Source: Candidatus Poribacteria bacterium
Lineage (GTDB): Bacteria > Abyssobacteria > SURF-5
Direction of reading: 5' to 3'
DNA: 30,558 bases
NCBI GenBank assembly: GCA_016215705.1
Contig: JACRIR010000041.1
Coordinates: 1 to 30,558 of the forward strand
Part shown: in pieces, positions 29,738-30,558 of the stretch
Position numbering within the stretch: position 1 is the stretch's first letter
How the letters are laid out: each line of letters opens with the position of its first letter
Translations under genes and position numbers: made by a program
Notes under the pieces: generated by a model
Database searches by the model: none
What the model was told of the DNA's origin: nothing
Seen by the model: only the letters and a program-made list of their open reading frames with translations

Positions 29738-30301
29738 CTACTTCTTCGCGCGTTCAACGAACGAATTGTCCCGAGTGTCGATGCGGACCACGTCGCCGAT
29801 TTGCAGGAACTGGGGTACCTTGACGACAATGCCGGTTTCGAGCTTGGCGGCCTTGGGCGACCCCGAGGCAGTCGCCCCCTTCATAGGCGGGTCGGTCTCA
29901 ACGATCTCAAGGTCAACAGTTATCGGAAGCTCGATGCCTACCGCCATGCTGTTGTAGAACTCCACCTTGAGTTGCGTATTCGGGAGAAGATAATTGACCG
30001 CCTCTCCCAAAACGCCGACCGGTATATCAATCTGCTCGTAAGTGGTGGTATCCATGAACGTGTACGCATCGCCTGTATTGTACAGATACTCCATTGTCTT
30101 GCGGTCCAGCATCACCATTTCGAGGGACTCGTCCGCGCGAAACCGCATGTCGTAGTAGTTGCCATTCTTGAGGTTGTACAGCTTCGCCTGCACCATTGCA
30201 CGCAGGTTGCCCGGGGTGAGGTGCAACACACTGCCCACCCGGTAAAGGTCTTTATTGTAAAGGATCACCATTCCTATTTTGAGTTGTCTTGCAGGTATCA
30301 T
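29738..30301 (-). CDS. efp: Elongation factor P (tip residue Asn)
   Basis: The 187-residue protein has the three beta domains of EF-P: KOW-like domain I (MIPARQLKIGMVILYNKDLYRV), the OB domain, and the C-terminal domain ending IVVKVPQFLQIGDVVRIDTRDNSFVERA. EF-P relieves ribosome stalling at polyproline. In the tip loop HLTPGNLRAMVQAKL aligns with HVKPGKGxAFVRTKL of typical EF-P, so the modified K34 (or R32) position is Asn32, with Arg34 two places on. The KGATASGSPKAA and LETG motifs support EF-P, not eukaryotic eIF5A. GGAAGGA lies close before the ATG. The promoter is TTGATT-17-TATAAT at 30401-30373. Confidence 0.95.
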   Translation of the reverse strand: MIPARQLKIGMVILYNKDLYRVGSVLHLTPGNLRAMVQAKLYNLKNGNYYDMRFRADESLEMVMLDRKTMEYLYNTGDAYTFMDTTTYEQIDIPVGVLGEAVNYLLPNTQLKVEFYNSMAVGIELPITVDLEIVETDPPMKGATASGSPKAAKLETGIVVKVPQFLQIGDVVRIDTRDNSFVERAKK

Positions 30302-30372
30302 GCCTGTCCTTCCGTTGGTTTGCTCATGCGCCGAAATTGAGATAAGAATGAAGTGAGCGACACTTCTACTTT

Positions 30373-30401
30373 ATTATAGAGATATGTCGGCTAAAAATCA
30401 A
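30373..30401 (-). promoter_or_regulatory. Promoter of efp
   Basis: On the minus strand TTGATT (30401-30396) and a perfect TATAAT (30378-30373) are separated by 17 bp; the leader is about 65 nt. It drives efp; DUF1015 has a separate promoter. Confidence 0.75.
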
Positions 30402-30469
30402 CCGCTGGAAAATATGAGGGTGTGCGACATGAATGTCGAGAGTTGAGGAATCCTTTTCTTTTTGTTATG

Positions 30470-30500
30470 CTATCTGCAAGTATATATTACTTGCAGATAG
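30470..30500. promoter_or_regulatory. 31-bp perfect palindrome before the last gene, possible operator
   Basis: CTATCTGCAAGTA (30470-30482) and TACTTGCAGATAG (30488-30500) are exact complements with a TATAT centre. TATATT at 30483-30488 could serve as a -10, with a poorly spaced TTGTTA (15 bp) as -35. The ribosome site AAAAGGAGG and ATG follow within 22 bp. It may be a repressor operator or a 5' hairpin that controls translation. Confidence 0.55.
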
Positions 30501-30521
30501 TAACGGGAAAAGGAGGCCATT

Positions 30522-30558
30522 ATGTCGCAAAGCGATCAGGATCTGGTAGTGCGGCGAA
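30522..30558 (+). CDS. 5' end of an unidentified gene (partial)
   Basis: The ATG at 30522 follows a strong AAAAGGAGG site with 5-nt spacing. The 12 readable codons encode MSQSDQDLVVRR. The D-x-D-L-V-x-R pattern is reminiscent of the N-terminus of ECF-type sigma factors, but the fragment is too short to assign. The palindrome directly upstream suggests regulated expression. Confidence 0.6.
   Translation, partial: MSQSDQDLVVRR

Noticed and set aside
29474-30340. 288-codon open frame on the plus strand
   Set aside because: It covers efp in antisense and has no motif; EF-P is unmistakable on the other strand.
1-30558. tRNA, rRNA or riboswitch genes
   Set aside because: I looked for tRNA T-arm/CCA-like patterns, rRNA-like stretches and known riboswitch cores in the gaps and saw none; short or divergent ones could be missed without a covariance search.

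Overview
The window comes from a Gram-negative-looking, probably anaerobic and uncultivated bacterium. The evidence is Shine-Dalgarno starts, sigma70-type promoters, several Sec-exported proteins and two CooC-type maturation ATPases of the CO-dehydrogenase/acetyl-CoA-synthase world. An ADP-forming acyl-CoA synthetase alpha-like protein is also present. The intergenic DNA is crowded with several families of short palindromic repeats, as is common in genomes of uncultured, deltaproteobacteria-like lineages. The lineage is inference; there is no rRNA or other phylogenetic marker that I can place without a search.

Layout. 1-54 is the 3' end of a plus-strand gene. 180-2199 (+) holds a TetR regulator with a clear promoter and an FAD-dependent amine-oxidase-like enzyme. 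2200-2721 is without a gene. 2722-3264 (-) is an HPP-family membrane protein behind a CRP/FNR-like site. 3510-5622 (-) is a pair of C-N hydrolases (ATC-hydrolase family, then amidase signature). 5823-5936 (+) is a 37-residue one-helix membrane protein. 6134-7863 (-) holds two CooC-like ATPases. 8473-11009 (+) is an acyl-CoA synthetase alpha-like protein overlapping by ATGA with a YchF/OLA1-like NTPase. 11074-12898 (-) holds two exported proteins. 13062-14704 (-) is a DUF47/PhoU-like regulator plus a PiT phosphate permease.

15038-21857 (+) is the centrepiece: two overlapping genes, each a complete UvrD-type helicase fused to a four-cysteine RecB-type nuclease. This is the architecture of AdnAB, a double-strand-break-resection helicase-nuclease. 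Both genes carry in-frame insertions of repetitive DNA.

21933-23963 (-) is a tightly packed three-gene operon: a FecR domain joined to a GspG-like domain, a two-helix membrane protein, and a YvyF-like double zinc-ribbon protein. 24202-30301 (-) is a run of six genes: EF-P, DUF1015, HflX, NUDIX, PHP phosphoesterase and type-2 glycerate kinase. 30522-30558 (+) is the start of a further gene behind a 31-bp palindrome.

The most unusual features are: a family of at least six intergenic palindromes (arm-NNN-arm) with compensatory changes between copies; a different dispersed repeat captured in frame inside the second helicase and a 22-nt repeat read in all three frames inside the first; an apparent AUU start for hflX supported by both promoter and Shine-Dalgarno positions; and an EF-P whose tip lysine is asparagine.
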